Part shown: positions 51,343 through 61,132 of the stretch, in pieces
Layout of the letters: each line of letters starts with the position of its first letter
How positions within the stretch are numbered: the first letter of the stretch is position 1
Source: UBA4971 sp029551185
GTDB taxonomy: Bacteria > Bacillota > SHA-98 > UBA4971
Assembly (NCBI GenBank): GCA_035593725.1
Contig: DAOSZN010000002.1
Location: forward strand, 62,001 to 126,000
Length of the DNA stretch: 64,000 nucleotides
Reading direction: 5' to 3'
The notes under the pieces: generated by a model
Databases searched by the model: none
The model's input: only the letters and a program-made list of their open reading frames with translations
Told to the model about the DNA's origin: nothing
Translations under genes and position numbers: made by a program

Positions 51343-52921
51343 AGAGATGCGCGAAATAGACAGAAAGGCTATTGAAGCAATAGGCATTCCCGGTGTTGTC
51401 CTGATGGAGAATGCAGGGCGAGCTGTGGCTGATACTGTAAAGAAGCTCCTTTCGAATGTGGCGAATCCGCGTGTATGTATATTCGCCGGCAAAGGCAACA
51501 ACGGAGGGGATGGGTTTGTAGTTGCCAGGCACCTTGCGAATTCGGAAGTAAGAGTGAAAACCTTCCTTCTGGGTGAGATCGGTCAGGTTCAAGGAGACGC
51601 TAAAACCAACTTGGATATTCTCATAGGTATGGGAATGGAAGTGGAAGAGCTGAATGCGGATATGCTTCCCACTGCCAGGGTGGCAGTGTCCATGTCTGAT
51701 TTGGTAATCGATGCTGTATTCGGGACCGGGTTCAAAGGAGAAGTCGAAGGGTATGTGAGCCATGTCATTGACACAATAAATGAGTCAGGGAGGCCTGTTG
51801 TTGCGGTTGACGTTCCTTCAGGACTGGATTCCACAACCGGCATGGTCAGTTCAAGCTGCATCAGGGCTACTTATACAGTGACTTTCGGTCTTCCAAAGGT
51901 AGGGTTGCTACTATATCCGGGCGCAGCTTACGCCGGTGAACTGGTCATCGCTGATATCGGGATTCCCGGATTCCTTTTGGCAGATGAAAGTCTTAAGTTG
52001 AACCTTTCCACCGGTGATGATATTAGGCATTGGATCCCTCGGCGCGAAAAAGACTCTCACAAAGGCACGTTCGGGAAAGCGCTTGTGATGGCAGGTTCAC
52101 CTAATATGGCCGGCGCTGCTGTTCTTGCAAGCACCGCAGCTTTGAAAGCAGGGGCAGGCATTGTAACCCTTGGTGTGCCTCTCAGTTTGCATAGTGTCAT
52201 GAATTCAAAGCTAACTGAGGTCATGACCCGTGGGCTCCCCGAAACTGAATCAGGCAGCATAAGCTTACAAGCTCAACCTCTTTTGGACGGGCTTAGCCGC
52301 GGTGCTGCTGCATTGGCTGTCGGACCCGGGTTATCCACTCACAGTGAGACTGCTCAGTTAGTAAGGAATATGGTAATGACGACCTCTGTTCCCACTGTCG
52401 TAGACGCTGACGGGATAAGCGCTATTGCCCAGGATCCCGGCACTTTGAAGGCTGCGAAGGCGCCGATTGTGCTTACCCCCCATCCCGGCGAAATGGCGAG
52501 GCTGACAGGCTTGTCTATACAAGAGGTCGAGCGTGACAGACTTAATGTAGCCCTTCGGGCAGTGTCCCAATGGGGAAAGATTGTGGTTTTAAAAGGCGCT
52601 CGGACAATAATTGCTGACCCATCAGGAATCGCTTATATTAACCCAACAGGCAATCCCGGAATGGCGACAGCAGGCAGCGGAGATGTGCTCACGGGAATCA
52701 TCACAGGCCTCTTAGCGCAAGGCATGAGACCTTTCGATGCAGCTGTATTAGGTGTCTATGTACATGGGCTGGCCGGCGATATCGCATCTTCAAAACTAGG
52801 TGAAATGGGTGTTACAGCCATGGATATCCTCGGGAATGTACCGGATGCCTTGCGTAGATTGGCAGGGGAAAGAGGCGAGCAGCATGTGGGATGGCCGTCG
52901 AGACAGGCCTACCGTAGCTGA
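51323..52921 (+). CDS. nnr: Bifunctional NAD(P)H-hydrate epimerase/dehydratase
   Basis: 532 residues. N-terminal epimerase domain (about 1-215) with GKGNNGGDGFVVARHL near 55-70 and DVPSGLDS near 160; C-terminal ADP-dependent dehydratase (about 225-525) with ALAVGPGLSTH, TPHPGEMARL and the ATP/ADP motif AGSGDVLTG near 450. It repairs hydrated NADH/NADPH. TTG 51323 has GGAGGTGA 5 nt upstream and lies inside acpS; TTG 51296 is an earlier alternative without support. Overlaps alr by about 38 bp. Confidence 0.95.
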   Translation: MRVVTAEEMREIDRKAIEAIGIPGVVLMENAGRAVADTVKKLLSNVANPRVCIFAGKGNNGGDGFVVARHLANSEVRVKTFLLGEIGQVQGDAKTNLDILIGMGMEVEELNADMLPTARVAVSMSDLVIDAVFGTGFKGEVEGYVSHVIDTINESGRPVVAVDVPSGLDSTTGMVSSSCIRATYTVTFGLPKVGLLLYPGAAYAGELVIADIGIPGFLLADESLKLNLSTGDDIRHWIPRREKDSHKGTFGKALVMAGSPNMAGAAVLASTAALKAGAGIVTLGVPLSLHSVMNSKLTEVMTRGLPETESGSISLQAQPLLDGLSRGAAALAVGPGLSTHSETAQLVRNMVMTTSVPTVVDADGISAIAQDPGTLKAAKAPIVLTPHPGEMARLTGLSIQEVERDRLNVALRAVSQWGKIVVLKGARTIIADPSGIAYINPTGNPGMATAGSGDVLTGIITGLLAQGMRPFDAAVLGVYVHGLAGDIASSKLGEMGVTAMDILGNVPDALRRLAGERGEQHVGWPSRQAYRS

Positions 52922-54035
52922 AATTGATCTTGCATGTATAGCCCGGAACATACAGGCTATCCGTAAGACGGTGGGACCCGATTGTGAAATCCTCGGGGTT
53001 GTAAAAGCTGACGCGTACGGCCACGGAGCCATACCTGTTGCACGTACAGCCCTGAATAACGGAGCGAGCTGGCTGGGAGTCGCGTTGGTTGAGGAAGGCA
53101 TAACTCTCAGGAAGTCCGGGATTATCGCCCCAATTTTGGTTCTTGCTCAGCTATTTCCTGCTCAAGCGCAGGCAGCTCTTCGTTATAATTTGTCATGTGC
53201 GACAGCCACGTATGAGTTTGCTGAGGCCCTGTCCAATGCTGCAGTCAAAGAGGGGAAAAAAGCTAAGTGCCATGTGAAGGTGGATACAGGGATGGGGCGC
53301 ATAGGTCTGCACCCCAATCAGATAGTTAATTTCGTGAAACATATTGCAATGCTTCCAAATATTGAAATTGAAGGAATTTTTACACACCTGGCTACTGCTG
53401 AGGACGAAGACAGGTCTTTTCTTTATCATCAGCTTTCCTTGTTCAATGATGCGATTGAGGCTCTTAGGCATAACGGGATTGAAGCGCAATACTACCATGC
53501 AGCCAACAGTGTAGCTGCAGTGACTATCCCTGAGGCCAGGTTTGATATTGTGAGGCCGGGGATTTTCATGTATGGGCTAACCCCGCTTTACGGCGAATGT
53601 GCGAAGCGAATCAGGACGGAATTGGACATTGTGCCTGCCCTGTCTCTCAAGACAAGAGCAGCTTTTGTGAAGAGGTGTCCTCAAGGCGCTTCCATAGGTT
53701 ATGGAGCTACGTACACAACAGACAGAGATTGCACTATTGTAACTCTGCCGATCGGATACGCGGACGGTTTTCCCCGAGCCCTTTCCAACTGCGGAGAAGT
53801 GCTTATCAAGGGGAAGAAGCTTCCGGTGGTCGGGAGAGTATGTATGGATGAATGCATGGTATGTGCAGGCGACTTGGAAGTAGATATTGAAGATGAGGTA
53901 ATCATCATCGGAGAGCAAGGGAAGGAAGAGATCGCTGCCGAAGACGTGGCAGAAAAAGCCCGTACAATATCCCACGAAATCCTTTGTGGGATAAGCAGGC
54001 GAGTTCCCCGTGTTTATCTATGGAAAATGCAGTAG
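52884..54035 (+). CDS. alr: Alanine racemase
   Basis: 383 residues. PLP lysine is Lys41 in VVKADAYGHGA; the second catalytic residue is the Tyr in SIGYGATYT near 270; the Arg and Met-Asp regions (VCMDECMV near 315) are typical. It supplies D-alanine for peptidoglycan. ATG 52884 is within the 3' end of nnr, with AGAGGCGAG upstream. Several cysteines are unusual but not in catalytic positions. Confidence 0.95.
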   Translation: MWDGRRDRPTVAEIDLACIARNIQAIRKTVGPDCEILGVVKADAYGHGAIPVARTALNNGASWLGVALVEEGITLRKSGIIAPILVLAQLFPAQAQAALRYNLSCATATYEFAEALSNAAVKEGKKAKCHVKVDTGMGRIGLHPNQIVNFVKHIAMLPNIEIEGIFTHLATAEDEDRSFLYHQLSLFNDAIEALRHNGIEAQYYHAANSVAAVTIPEARFDIVRPGIFMYGLTPLYGECAKRIRTELDIVPALSLKTRAAFVKRCPQGASIGYGATYTTDRDCTIVTLPIGYADGFPRALSNCGEVLIKGKKLPVVGRVCMDECMVCAGDLEVDIEDEVIIIGEQGKEEIAAEDVAEKARTISHEILCGISRRVPRVYLWKMQ

Positions 54036-54100
54036 GTCCGGTGGGCAATCTGAAATGCGGCGGGCTGTCTTATAAGGTGTAGCGGAAGGAGAGAGTCTTT

Positions 54101-55480
54101 GTGTTTGAATGTGACGTTCTCGTCCTTGGAGGAGGACCAGGAGGATACGTTGCTGCTATAAGAGCAGCGCAATTAGGCAAGAGCGTGTGCCTTATTGAAA
54201 AAGATCAGCTTGGCGGTACATGCTTGAACAGAGGCTGTATTCCCACTAAATCTCTGATTGCCTGCATGGAAGCGTTTCAGCTTGCCCAGAGGCTGGGGGA
54301 GTTCGGTGTGGAAGCCAAGGATGTATCCGTGGATTTCGGCAAGATGATTGCCAGGAAGAATAGAATTGTCTCTCGTCTCAGGGCAGGTGTGGGGTTTCTC
54401 CTTAAGAAGGGCAAGGTTAAGGTTGTAACAGGGACAGGCAGGCTTGTGGCGCCTGGGAGAATCGCAGTGGATTCAGAGGAAGGTTCTTCAGAAATAAAGG
54501 CTGAGAGCATAATAATCGCCACAGGTTCAAGACCTCTGGTATTCCCGTCTTTCAACTACAATGGAAGCTCTGTCATTACCAGCGATGAGGCTTTAGATTT
54601 TCGGGAAGTGCCTGAAAGTCTCCTTGTTGTCGGCGGCGGTGTCATTGGATGTGAACTGGCTTTCATATTCGCCGGTCTCGGCAGCAAGGTGACTGTTGTT
54701 GATATTATGCCTACTGTGCTTCCGATGGAGGATCCTGATGTTTCCAGCGCAATCTTGGCGTCTTTGAAGAAGCATGGAATTGACGTGATGTGTGGCGTGA
54801 AGATTGAGAGCATTACAGAAGGGGACAGAGAGGTTACAGCGCTTCTTGACTCAGGCAGGCAGCTTGTAGCTGAAAAGGCCCTCCTGTCAGTGGGGCGGAG
54901 AGCGAATTCTGAAGGAATCGGCTTGGAAGAGTTGGGAGTTGAACTCAATAAGCGCGGTGAGATAGCAGTGGACGAGGACATGGAAACAAATGTCAGAGGC
55001 ATATATGCTATCGGCGATGTAGTAGGCAATATCATGCTTGCCCATGTCGCGTCGCATGAAGGGATAGTGGCTGCCCATAATGTCGCAGGCGACAAGAAGA
55101 GTATGGATTATAATGCTGTGCCCAGCGCTATCTTTACCAGGCCCGAAGTGGCAAGTGTCGGGCTGAATGAGGTTCAGGCGAAAGAACAAGGCTTTGATGT
55201 GAGAATAGGTAAGTTCCCATTCATGGCAAGTGGCAAGGCTTTGGCTATGGGCCGGACTGAAGGATTTGTCAAGGTCATCGCTGATGCCGAAAGTGACGTG
55301 ATACTTGGTGTTCATATCGTGGGGCCGGGCGCGACTGATCTTATCCCTGAACCTACGGTAGCGGTGCGAACTCAGATGACCGTGCATGAGTTCACAAACA
55401 CGATACATGCTCATCCTACGCTTGCGGAAGCGTTGGTTGAAGCAGCTCAAGCTGTTCACGGCATGTCAATACATATATAA
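54101..55480 (+). CDS. lpdA: Dihydrolipoyl dehydrogenase
   Basis: 459 residues. FAD motif GGGPGGYVAAIRAAQ at 8-22, redox disulfide in GGTCLNRGCIPTK at about 36-48, NAD motif VGGGVIGCELA near 175, and HAHPTLAE near 436 with the catalytic His-Glu pair downstream. It reoxidises lipoamide in 2-oxoacid dehydrogenase or glycine cleavage complexes. No E1, E2 or gcv genes are in this window, so the partner complex is unknown. GTG 54101 follows GGAAGGAGAG. Confidence 0.93.
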   Translation: MFECDVLVLGGGPGGYVAAIRAAQLGKSVCLIEKDQLGGTCLNRGCIPTKSLIACMEAFQLAQRLGEFGVEAKDVSVDFGKMIARKNRIVSRLRAGVGFLLKKGKVKVVTGTGRLVAPGRIAVDSEEGSSEIKAESIIIATGSRPLVFPSFNYNGSSVITSDEALDFREVPESLLVVGGGVIGCELAFIFAGLGSKVTVVDIMPTVLPMEDPDVSSAILASLKKHGIDVMCGVKIESITEGDREVTALLDSGRQLVAEKALLSVGRRANSEGIGLEELGVELNKRGEIAVDEDMETNVRGIYAIGDVVGNIMLAHVASHEGIVAAHNVAGDKKSMDYNAVPSAIFTRPEVASVGLNEVQAKEQGFDVRIGKFPFMASGKALAMGRTEGFVKVIADAESDVILGVHIVGPGATDLIPEPTVAVRTQMTVHEFTNTIHAHPTLAEALVEAAQAVHGMSIHI

Positions 55481-55503
55481 GAAGAACCAAGCCTTCCATT
55501 ATG

Positions 55504-55537
55504 GACGCGCCGTCTAAACGGAAGCGGGCGTCTTTCT
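55504..55537 (+). terminator. Terminator-like hairpin after lpdA
   Basis: GACGC (55504-55508) pairs with GCGTC (55528-55532), with an inner CCG/CGG pairing, followed by TTTCT. The stem is interrupted, so strength is doubtful. Confidence 0.38.
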
Positions 55538-55628
55538 ACCGTCCGGACTCGGATGCATCGTCAAAAACAGGACGGCGTCCCCGGACTCATATAGCAATCT
55601 GCTGTGGATTATTGCGAATTTTGGCTGA

Positions 55629-55658
55629 GAGGTATATGCCTGAAGGGGTATATACCTC
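55629..55658. repeat. Inverted repeat upstream of the xdh genes
   Basis: GAGGTATAT (55629-55637) and ATATACCTC (55650-55658) form a perfect 9-bp dyad with a 12-nt spacer, followed by an AT-rich run. It could be a regulator site or a hairpin; PucR binding is possible but not supported by a known motif. Confidence 0.42.
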
Positions 55659-55973
55659 AAATTATTATAGATGTCTTAAGCTGCGCTCTTTTTCATAGAA
55701 TCAGGCAATGTTCACCTGACCTTATGGTATGCCGGATCAGATATGGCTTTTCTTGAAACCACAAGAGTCAGACACTGCTGAACTGTGCTCTTTGCCTGAA
55801 AAAACCCATTGATTGTGATTATTATCTACTTTTGGATGGAAGATTTTGTGTAATACTACGAAGGTTATCCTTAGTAGGTTAGAGAAATCGCAAGTATAAA
55901 CTAGGCGTACTATGACGTTTTGCTCGAAGCATGAACCTGCAAAAGCTGAGGCGAGTGGAAGGGAGGGCAATCG

Positions 55974-56840
55974 GTGCTGTTATCTTTTGATTATGTACGT
56001 GCACGAAGCAAGGATGATGCGGTGAACCTTGCTGTTGAGGCAGGCCCCAATGGCAGGTTTCTCGCAGGCGGAACGGACTTATTTGTGCGTATGTATGACA
56101 GACAGCTCAGACTTAAGACACTGATAGATGTTAAGGAAATTGAAGGAATTGAAGGCATGGAGTGTCAGAACGGGCAAGGTCTATCTATAGGTGCAGCATC
56201 ATCTTTAAACATGCTCGTAGGGAATGAGACTATTCGCTCAAGATATGGGTTGTTGGCGCAGGCAGCCCATTCTGTAGGATCCCTTCAAGTCAGAAACCGC
56301 GCATCAATCGGCGGAAACATATGCAATGCTTCTCCGGCAGCCGATACTGCCCCTGCTTTATTGGTGTATGATGCTGAAATTGAAACTTGGGGGCCGAGAA
56401 ATACGCGGTTGATTCCCATTAGTCAGTTCTTTACAGGTCCGGGAAAGACTGTCCTGGAGCACGGGGAGTTTGTCTACAAAATTAGGATTCCTGAGCCTGA
56501 TACAAGGTCATACGGGGTATACCTGAAACTGGGAAGGACCAACTCAGTTGATTTGTCTATTGTCAGTGTAGCTTGCTTGGCGCTGGCAAGCGGAGAAGTT
56601 CGGATTGCCTTAGGAGCGGTAGCGCCGACGCCGATAAGAGTAACGGAAGCCGAGTCCATATTGTTAAGCAGGAAGGATGAAGAAGCAATAGCCTTTGCTG
56701 CGTCGGCAGCAAAGGAAACGGCTGTTCCTATCAGTGATGTCAGAGCGGGCGAGGAGTATCGTCTTGATATGGTCGAGGTCTTGACTAAGAACGCAATTGA
56801 GCAAGCCCTTGCAGGCCTTGCTGCAACCGGGGAGGTATAG
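55974..56840 (+). CDS. xdhB: Molybdenum hydroxylase FAD-binding subunit (XDH family)
   Basis: 288 residues. CoxM/XdhB-type FAD domain: LAGGTDLFVRMYD near 31-43, IGGNICNASPAADTAPALL near 108-126, and a C-terminal CO-dehydrogenase flavoprotein domain (about 180-285). It passes electrons from the iron-sulfur subunit to NAD or another acceptor. GTG 55974 follows GGGAGG. Followed 6 bp later by the 2Fe-2S subunit. The order FAD, FeS, Mo is common in Bacillota xanthine dehydrogenases. Confidence 0.9.
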   Translation: MLLSFDYVRARSKDDAVNLAVEAGPNGRFLAGGTDLFVRMYDRQLRLKTLIDVKEIEGIEGMECQNGQGLSIGAASSLNMLVGNETIRSRYGLLAQAAHSVGSLQVRNRASIGGNICNASPAADTAPALLVYDAEIETWGPRNTRLIPISQFFTGPGKTVLEHGEFVYKIRIPEPDTRSYGVYLKLGRTNSVDLSIVSVACLALASGEVRIALGAVAPTPIRVTEAESILLSRKDEEAIAFAASAAKETAVPISDVRAGEEYRLDMVEVLTKNAIEQALAGLAATGEV

Positions 56841-56846
56841 TAACCT

Positions 56847-57338
56847 ATGCTTCACAACATAGAGATGACAGTTAACGGTGAGTTAGTCAAGGCAAAGGTG
56901 CCCTCTCATATGAGACTTTTGGATTTTCTCCGTGAGGAACTGGACTTAATCGGCGCAAAAGAGGGATGCGGCAAAGGAGAATGTGGAGCATGCACAGTCT
57001 TGGTAGAGGGTAAGGCGGTTAACTCCTGCCTCATGCTGGCAGTGGAAGCAAGTGGTAAAGAAGTGCTTACTGTCGAGGGTCTCAGCGAAGGGGACTCTCT
57101 TGACCCTATACAGCAGAGCATAATCGATAACAGCGCGCTTCAATGCGGGTACTGTACCCCTGGTATGGTAATGTCAGCCAAGGGTTTGCTTTTGCGAAAT
57201 CCAAGTCCTACTCGGGATGAGGTTGTTGAAGCTATAAGCGGCAACCTGTGTAGGTGCACAGGATATGCTCGTGTCGTAGATGCGATAATGCAGGTTGCAG
57301 CGAGCTCCAAGTCGCAAGACGAGGGGAGTGAGGGATAG
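56847..57338 (+). CDS. xdhC: Molybdenum hydroxylase 2Fe-2S subunit (XDH family)
   Basis: 163 residues. The plant-type ferredoxin domain has CGKGECGAC (about 43-51) and a fourth Cys in VNSC; the second cluster is bound by CGYCTPG near 103 and CRCTG near 136. It relays electrons from the molybdopterin to the flavin. The stop codon shares one base with the GTG of the next gene. Confidence 0.93.
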   Translation: MLHNIEMTVNGELVKAKVPSHMRLLDFLREELDLIGAKEGCGKGECGACTVLVEGKAVNSCLMLAVEASGKEVLTVEGLSEGDSLDPIQQSIIDNSALQCGYCTPGMVMSAKGLLLRNPSPTRDEVVEAISGNLCRCTGYARVVDAIMQVAASSKSQDEGSEG

Positions 57339-59686
57339 TGGCGCGCGAGGACTATATAGGCGTAGGCGTTATACGGAATGATGCTGTGGAGAAGGTGACC
57401 GGGGCAGCACGGTATGCAGCGGATCTGAAGTTTTCAGGGATGTTGTACGCGAAACTGTTGAGAAGCGAGCATGCGCATGCTCGCATTCGGCGTATCGATA
57501 CAACGAAAGCACAAAATGTGCCTGGGGTAAAGGCTGTTGTCACAGGTAAGGATTTCCCAAACAGGATGGGACTTTACCTGAAAGATCGTACCCCTTATGC
57601 CATTGATAAGGTGCGCTATTACGGAGAACCTGTGGCAGGCATTGCGGCTGAGTCCTTGGAGATTGCTGAAGAAGCCTTGAAATTCATAGAGGTGGAATAT
57701 GAAGAGCTTCCTCCGGTACTTGATCTTCGGGAAGCAATAAAGCCCGGTGCTCCCCTTGTGCATCCTGATCTCCATACATATGAAATTGGACCTGCTTTCT
57801 TCCCCATACCTCATACAAATATCAGCAACCACTTCAGAATACGCAAAGGAGATGTGGAAAAGGGTTTTGCTGAGGCTGACCTGATATTTGAAGATGAGTA
57901 TTATGTGCCTCACATTCAGCATTCGCCGATTGAACCTCATGCAGCGATAGCTCTGTATGACCGTCAAGGTAAGTTGACCATATGGGCATGTTCGCAGTCA
58001 CCCTTTGCAATGCGGAACATTCTTGCCAACAGCCTAAACTGGCCTATGAACAGGGTGCGGGTCATCGCACCGTATGTGGGTGGGGGTTTCGGAGGCAAGG
58101 CGGGACTCAATGTTGAAGCGACTCTGGTACCTCTTGCGCTGAAGTGCAGGAATTCCCCGATTAAGTTGGTCTGTACTAGAGAAGAAGAATTCAGAGATAC
58201 TTTTGTCAGACAGGGTATGTTATGCCGTCTTAAGACAGGAGTTAAGGCAAACGGCAGGATTATCGCCCAGGAATTTGAGATGTATTGGGATGGCGGCGCA
58301 TTTACCGAGTATGGCGTGAATGTGACAAGAGCTGCAGGATATAGCTCATCCGGTGTGTATGATATCCCTAATATGAAGACAGATTCATATTGCGTGTACA
58401 CCAACAAGCCTGTCGGAGGCCCGTTGCGTGGTTTCGGCCATAGCGAAAATCACTGGGCGATGGAACAACAGATAGACCAGATTGCTCATAAAATGGGGAT
58501 CGACCCGGTGGAGTTTCGTAGGATTAATTTGCAGAGGGACGGCTCCAGAAATGCTACAGGACAAGTGCTTAGCAACCCCGGTATAGGACAGTGCCTTGAG
58601 AGGACTGCTGAACTCATCGGTTGGGAAGAGGTGAGCGGGCCCGGAGTTATTGAACCCGGTGTGAAGAAAGTCCGGGCAAAAGGAATTGCGTGTATGACCA
58701 AGGCGCCTGCCATGCCTAATGATGCAGCGTCCTCAGCTGTTGTGAAGCTGAACGATGATGGGACGGTCTCTCTGAGCATTGGCGCTCAAGAACTGGGACA
58801 AGGTGCATTTACCGTTCTGGCTCAGATACTTGCGCATGAGCTTGGGGTTCGTTACGAGGATATCAAAATACAACCTATTGACACTGATTATAGTGCATAT
58901 GAGTGGCAGACTGTAGCCAGCAGAATTACTTACTCATGTGGCAGGGCGGTTAAGGCTGCTGCCAAGGATGCCAGGCGTCAGGTTTTGGCACATGGGGCCC
59001 GGTATTTCGGTGTTCCTGTTGAAGACATAGAAATTGCGGAAAGCCGGGTCTTTGTAAAGAGTAAACCTGATAGATCAGTCCCCATAGGCACGTTTTCACT
59101 GGGCGTCACTCTGCCGGATTTCAGCGGTTACGGAGGTCCTGTAATAGGAAGAGGGACGTTTATTCCGGAAGGAATTACTGCTATGAATGAGGAAACCGGC
59201 CAGAGCGAAAAACCGGTAGCTAACTGGACTTATGGAACTCAAGCCGTGGAAATTGAGCTTGACGTCGAGACAGGGAAGATACGCGTTCTGAAAGTTGCTG
59301 CAGTGTATGACGCAGGGCGAGTCATCAATCCGGTTACTGCCGCAACTCAAGTGGAAGGGGGTGTGGTGCAAGGGATAAGTATCGGCTTGCTTGAAGAGAT
59401 GAAATTCAACGAGGAAGGAAAGCTCTTGAATCCGTCATACGTTGATTATAAAATCTTAACTGCAGCCGATATGCCTGATGAATTACTCATTAGTTTTGTA
59501 GAGGTTCCTCAGGAAGACGGGCCGTACGGAGCGAGAGGAATAGGAGAGCATGTCATGGTGCCGACGCCTCCGGCTATTGCTAACGCATTGTACAATGCCG
59601 CAGGCATAAGGATGAAGACGTTACCCATGACATCAGAGAAGGTGTATTGGGCGCTCAAAGAGAGATTAAGTGCGTCTGTTCGCTAG
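57338..59686 (+). CDS. xdhA: Molybdenum hydroxylase catalytic subunit (xanthine dehydrogenase family)
   Basis: 782 residues. Substrate and Moco motifs include GGGFGGKAG near 247, PLRGFGHSEN near 361, the QELGQGAF loop near 484 and the ending RGIGEHVM near 731 with the catalytic Glu. This is full length for the XdhA/CoxL group. Hydroxylates an aromatic heterocycle or aldehyde using water. Xanthine or hypoxanthine is the default guess from the neighbouring nucleobase permease, PucR and DUF2877 genes, but family subtypes for uracil, nicotinate and others exist. GTG 57338 is coupled to the FeS subunit. No Moco-insertion chaperone (XdhC/PaoD type) is in the window. Confidence 0.9.
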   Translation: MAREDYIGVGVIRNDAVEKVTGAARYAADLKFSGMLYAKLLRSEHAHARIRRIDTTKAQNVPGVKAVVTGKDFPNRMGLYLKDRTPYAIDKVRYYGEPVAGIAAESLEIAEEALKFIEVEYEELPPVLDLREAIKPGAPLVHPDLHTYEIGPAFFPIPHTNISNHFRIRKGDVEKGFAEADLIFEDEYYVPHIQHSPIEPHAAIALYDRQGKLTIWACSQSPFAMRNILANSLNWPMNRVRVIAPYVGGGFGGKAGLNVEATLVPLALKCRNSPIKLVCTREEEFRDTFVRQGMLCRLKTGVKANGRIIAQEFEMYWDGGAFTEYGVNVTRAAGYSSSGVYDIPNMKTDSYCVYTNKPVGGPLRGFGHSENHWAMEQQIDQIAHKMGIDPVEFRRINLQRDGSRNATGQVLSNPGIGQCLERTAELIGWEEVSGPGVIEPGVKKVRAKGIACMTKAPAMPNDAASSAVVKLNDDGTVSLSIGAQELGQGAFTVLAQILAHELGVRYEDIKIQPIDTDYSAYEWQTVASRITYSCGRAVKAAAKDARRQVLAHGARYFGVPVEDIEIAESRVFVKSKPDRSVPIGTFSLGVTLPDFSGYGGPVIGRGTFIPEGITAMNEETGQSEKPVANWTYGTQAVEIELDVETGKIRVLKVAAVYDAGRVINPVTAATQVEGGVVQGISIGLLEEMKFNEEGKLLNPSYVDYKILTAADMPDELLISFVEVPQEDGPYGARGIGEHVMVPTPPAIANALYNAAGIRMKTLPMTSEKVYWALKERLSASVR

Positions 59687-59740
59687 CTATATCTCCGATG
59701 GTTGAGTTAACAGCGAAAGCGCACGAAGGGAGGAAAAGTA

Positions 59741-60979
59741 ATGGCTAGTACTAAGCCAACTGTTGAGACTCAAATCATGGGGCCAATTAAACCTGGAGAC
59801 TATCTACCTACACACCAATTGCTCGTACTTGGTCTCCAGCATGCGTTCACTATGTTTGGCGCCACAGTTCTTGTTCCACTCCTAACCGGCCTTGATGTTA
59901 GTGTAGCTTTGTTCACAGCAGGAATCGGCACCCTATGGTTTCATTTCGTTACAAAAGGAAGGGTTCCGGTATTTTTAGGTTCATCCTTTGCGTTTATTGC
60001 GCCGGTGGCGCTGGTGGTGGCAGAAAAGGGGATTCCTGCAGCTCAGGGAGGAATTATTGTAGCCGGCTTGCTCTATGTTGTTTTCGCAATTCTCATTCAT
60101 TTTCTCGGCCCTGAGTTTATGCAGCGAATACTTCCGCCTGTGGTTACAGGGCCTATCATTATGGTAATAGGGCTCAACCTCGCCCCTGTGGCAATCGGAA
60201 GCGCCAGCCAGAACTGGCCGATAGCACTAATTGTTCTTGCTACAGTAGCTATTGTCAACCTGTATGTGAAGGGATTTCTCAGACTGTTACCGGTTATTTC
60301 AGGGATTATTGTGGGCTACGTCATTTGTCTTATTACAGGTAACGTAGATGCTACCCCCGTGGTGCAAGCAGCATGGATAGGAATGCCCAAATTTACATTC
60401 CCTGTCTTTGACGCTGCAGCTATCGGAATTATAGCCCCTGCAGCCATTGCCAGTATGGTGGAACACGTAGGGGATATCCTGGCTGTAGGAGCTACAGTTG
60501 AAGATGACTTCATAGAGGATCCCGGTCTGACAAGGACACTGCTGGGAGACGGTATTGCCACATCACTTGCAGGTCTGTTCGGCGGGCCGGCCAATACTAC
60601 CTACTCAGAGAACACAGGCGTCTTGGCCTTGACGAAAGTGTGGAAGCCTGAGGTAATGAGGATAGCAGCAGTCATTGCCATCCTACTGGCATTTGTGGGG
60701 AAGCTTGGCGCGGCCATCAGAACGATTCCCGATCCTGTTATCGGAGGAATCTCCATTGTGTTGTTTGGTATGATTGCAGCTATCGGTGTCAGGACCATGG
60801 TAGAAAATAAGGTTGATTTGACGGATTCCAGAAACCTATTTATTGCCAGTGTAATTCTGGTTGTAGGTATCGGCGGTGCAATGATCACTCTATGGGGCAA
60901 CGCCCAACTGGGCGGTATGGGTCTTGCAGCGATACTTGGCATAATCCTCAACCAGATTCTGCCAAGGGCCGAAGAGTAA
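59741..60979 (+). CDS. NCS2 nucleobase permease, UraA-like
   Basis: 412 residues with about 12-14 membrane segments. The signature loop reads GGPANTTYSENTGVLALTK near 285-303. In UraA-type uracil permeases the motif begins with Glu-Asn (ENxG); in xanthine permeases such as XanQ it begins Gln-Asn, so the sequence points to a UraA/RutG-like transporter. The linkage to xanthine-dehydrogenase-type genes suggests a purine; both cannot be decided here. It is proton-coupled in characterised members. ATG 59741 follows AAGGGAGG. A strong terminator follows. Confidence 0.88.
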   Translation: MASTKPTVETQIMGPIKPGDYLPTHQLLVLGLQHAFTMFGATVLVPLLTGLDVSVALFTAGIGTLWFHFVTKGRVPVFLGSSFAFIAPVALVVAEKGIPAAQGGIIVAGLLYVVFAILIHFLGPEFMQRILPPVVTGPIIMVIGLNLAPVAIGSASQNWPIALIVLATVAIVNLYVKGFLRLLPVISGIIVGYVICLITGNVDATPVVQAAWIGMPKFTFPVFDAAAIGIIAPAAIASMVEHVGDILAVGATVEDDFIEDPGLTRTLLGDGIATSLAGLFGGPANTTYSENTGVLALTKVWKPEVMRIAAVIAILLAFVGKLGAAIRTIPDPVIGGISIVLFGMIAAIGVRTMVENKVDLTDSRNLFIASVILVVGIGGAMITLWGNAQLGGMGLAAILGIILNQILPRAEE

Positions 60980-61038
60980 ACTTAATTCCGTGATTTGTCG
61001 ATTTGCCCGGATTTTCACCGGTTGTCTCATACTGTGAT

Positions 61039-61074
61039 AGCAAAGAGGGGCCAAGACGATGGCCCCTCTTTGCT
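61039..61074 (+). terminator. Terminator hairpin after the permease
   Basis: A perfect 14-bp stem (61039-61052 with 61061-61074) with an 8-nt loop, ending in CCTCTTTGCT. The T-rich part lies within the distal stem, and the symmetric AAAGAGG arm could let it work in both directions. Confidence 0.75.
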
Positions 61075-61123
61075 AACCCTTTTCAAAGGAGTTAATAACA
61101 CACACGTCGAATTTAGAAGAAGA

Positions 61124-61132
61124 TGGTATAAC
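61124..61132 (+). promoter_or_regulatory. Candidate extended -10 promoter for pucR
   Basis: TGGTATAAC fits an extended -10 element (TGn plus TATAAC) with no good -35, 62 bp before the pucR start. Confidence 0.35.

Larger units (their letters stand above)
55481..55973 (+). other. Long intergenic region before the molybdenum hydroxylase genes
   Basis: 493 bp without a convincing gene. A 65-codon frame from 55501 has no ribosome-binding site. The region contains a terminator-like hairpin for lpdA and a TATA-rich inverted repeat, listed separately, and a poor promoter candidate TTAGTA-18-TATAAA ending at 55900. I did not recognise a purine riboswitch or a Moco RNA motif. Confidence 0.45.

Noticed and set aside
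55501..55698. 65-codon frame after lpdA
   Set aside because: Lacks a ribosome-binding site and overlaps terminator-like and TATA-rich repeats; the peptide is basic and low-complexity.
55481..55973. Purine riboswitch or Moco RNA motif before the xdh genes
   Set aside because: The conserved loop sequences of the purine aptamer and the extended Moco motif were not found.
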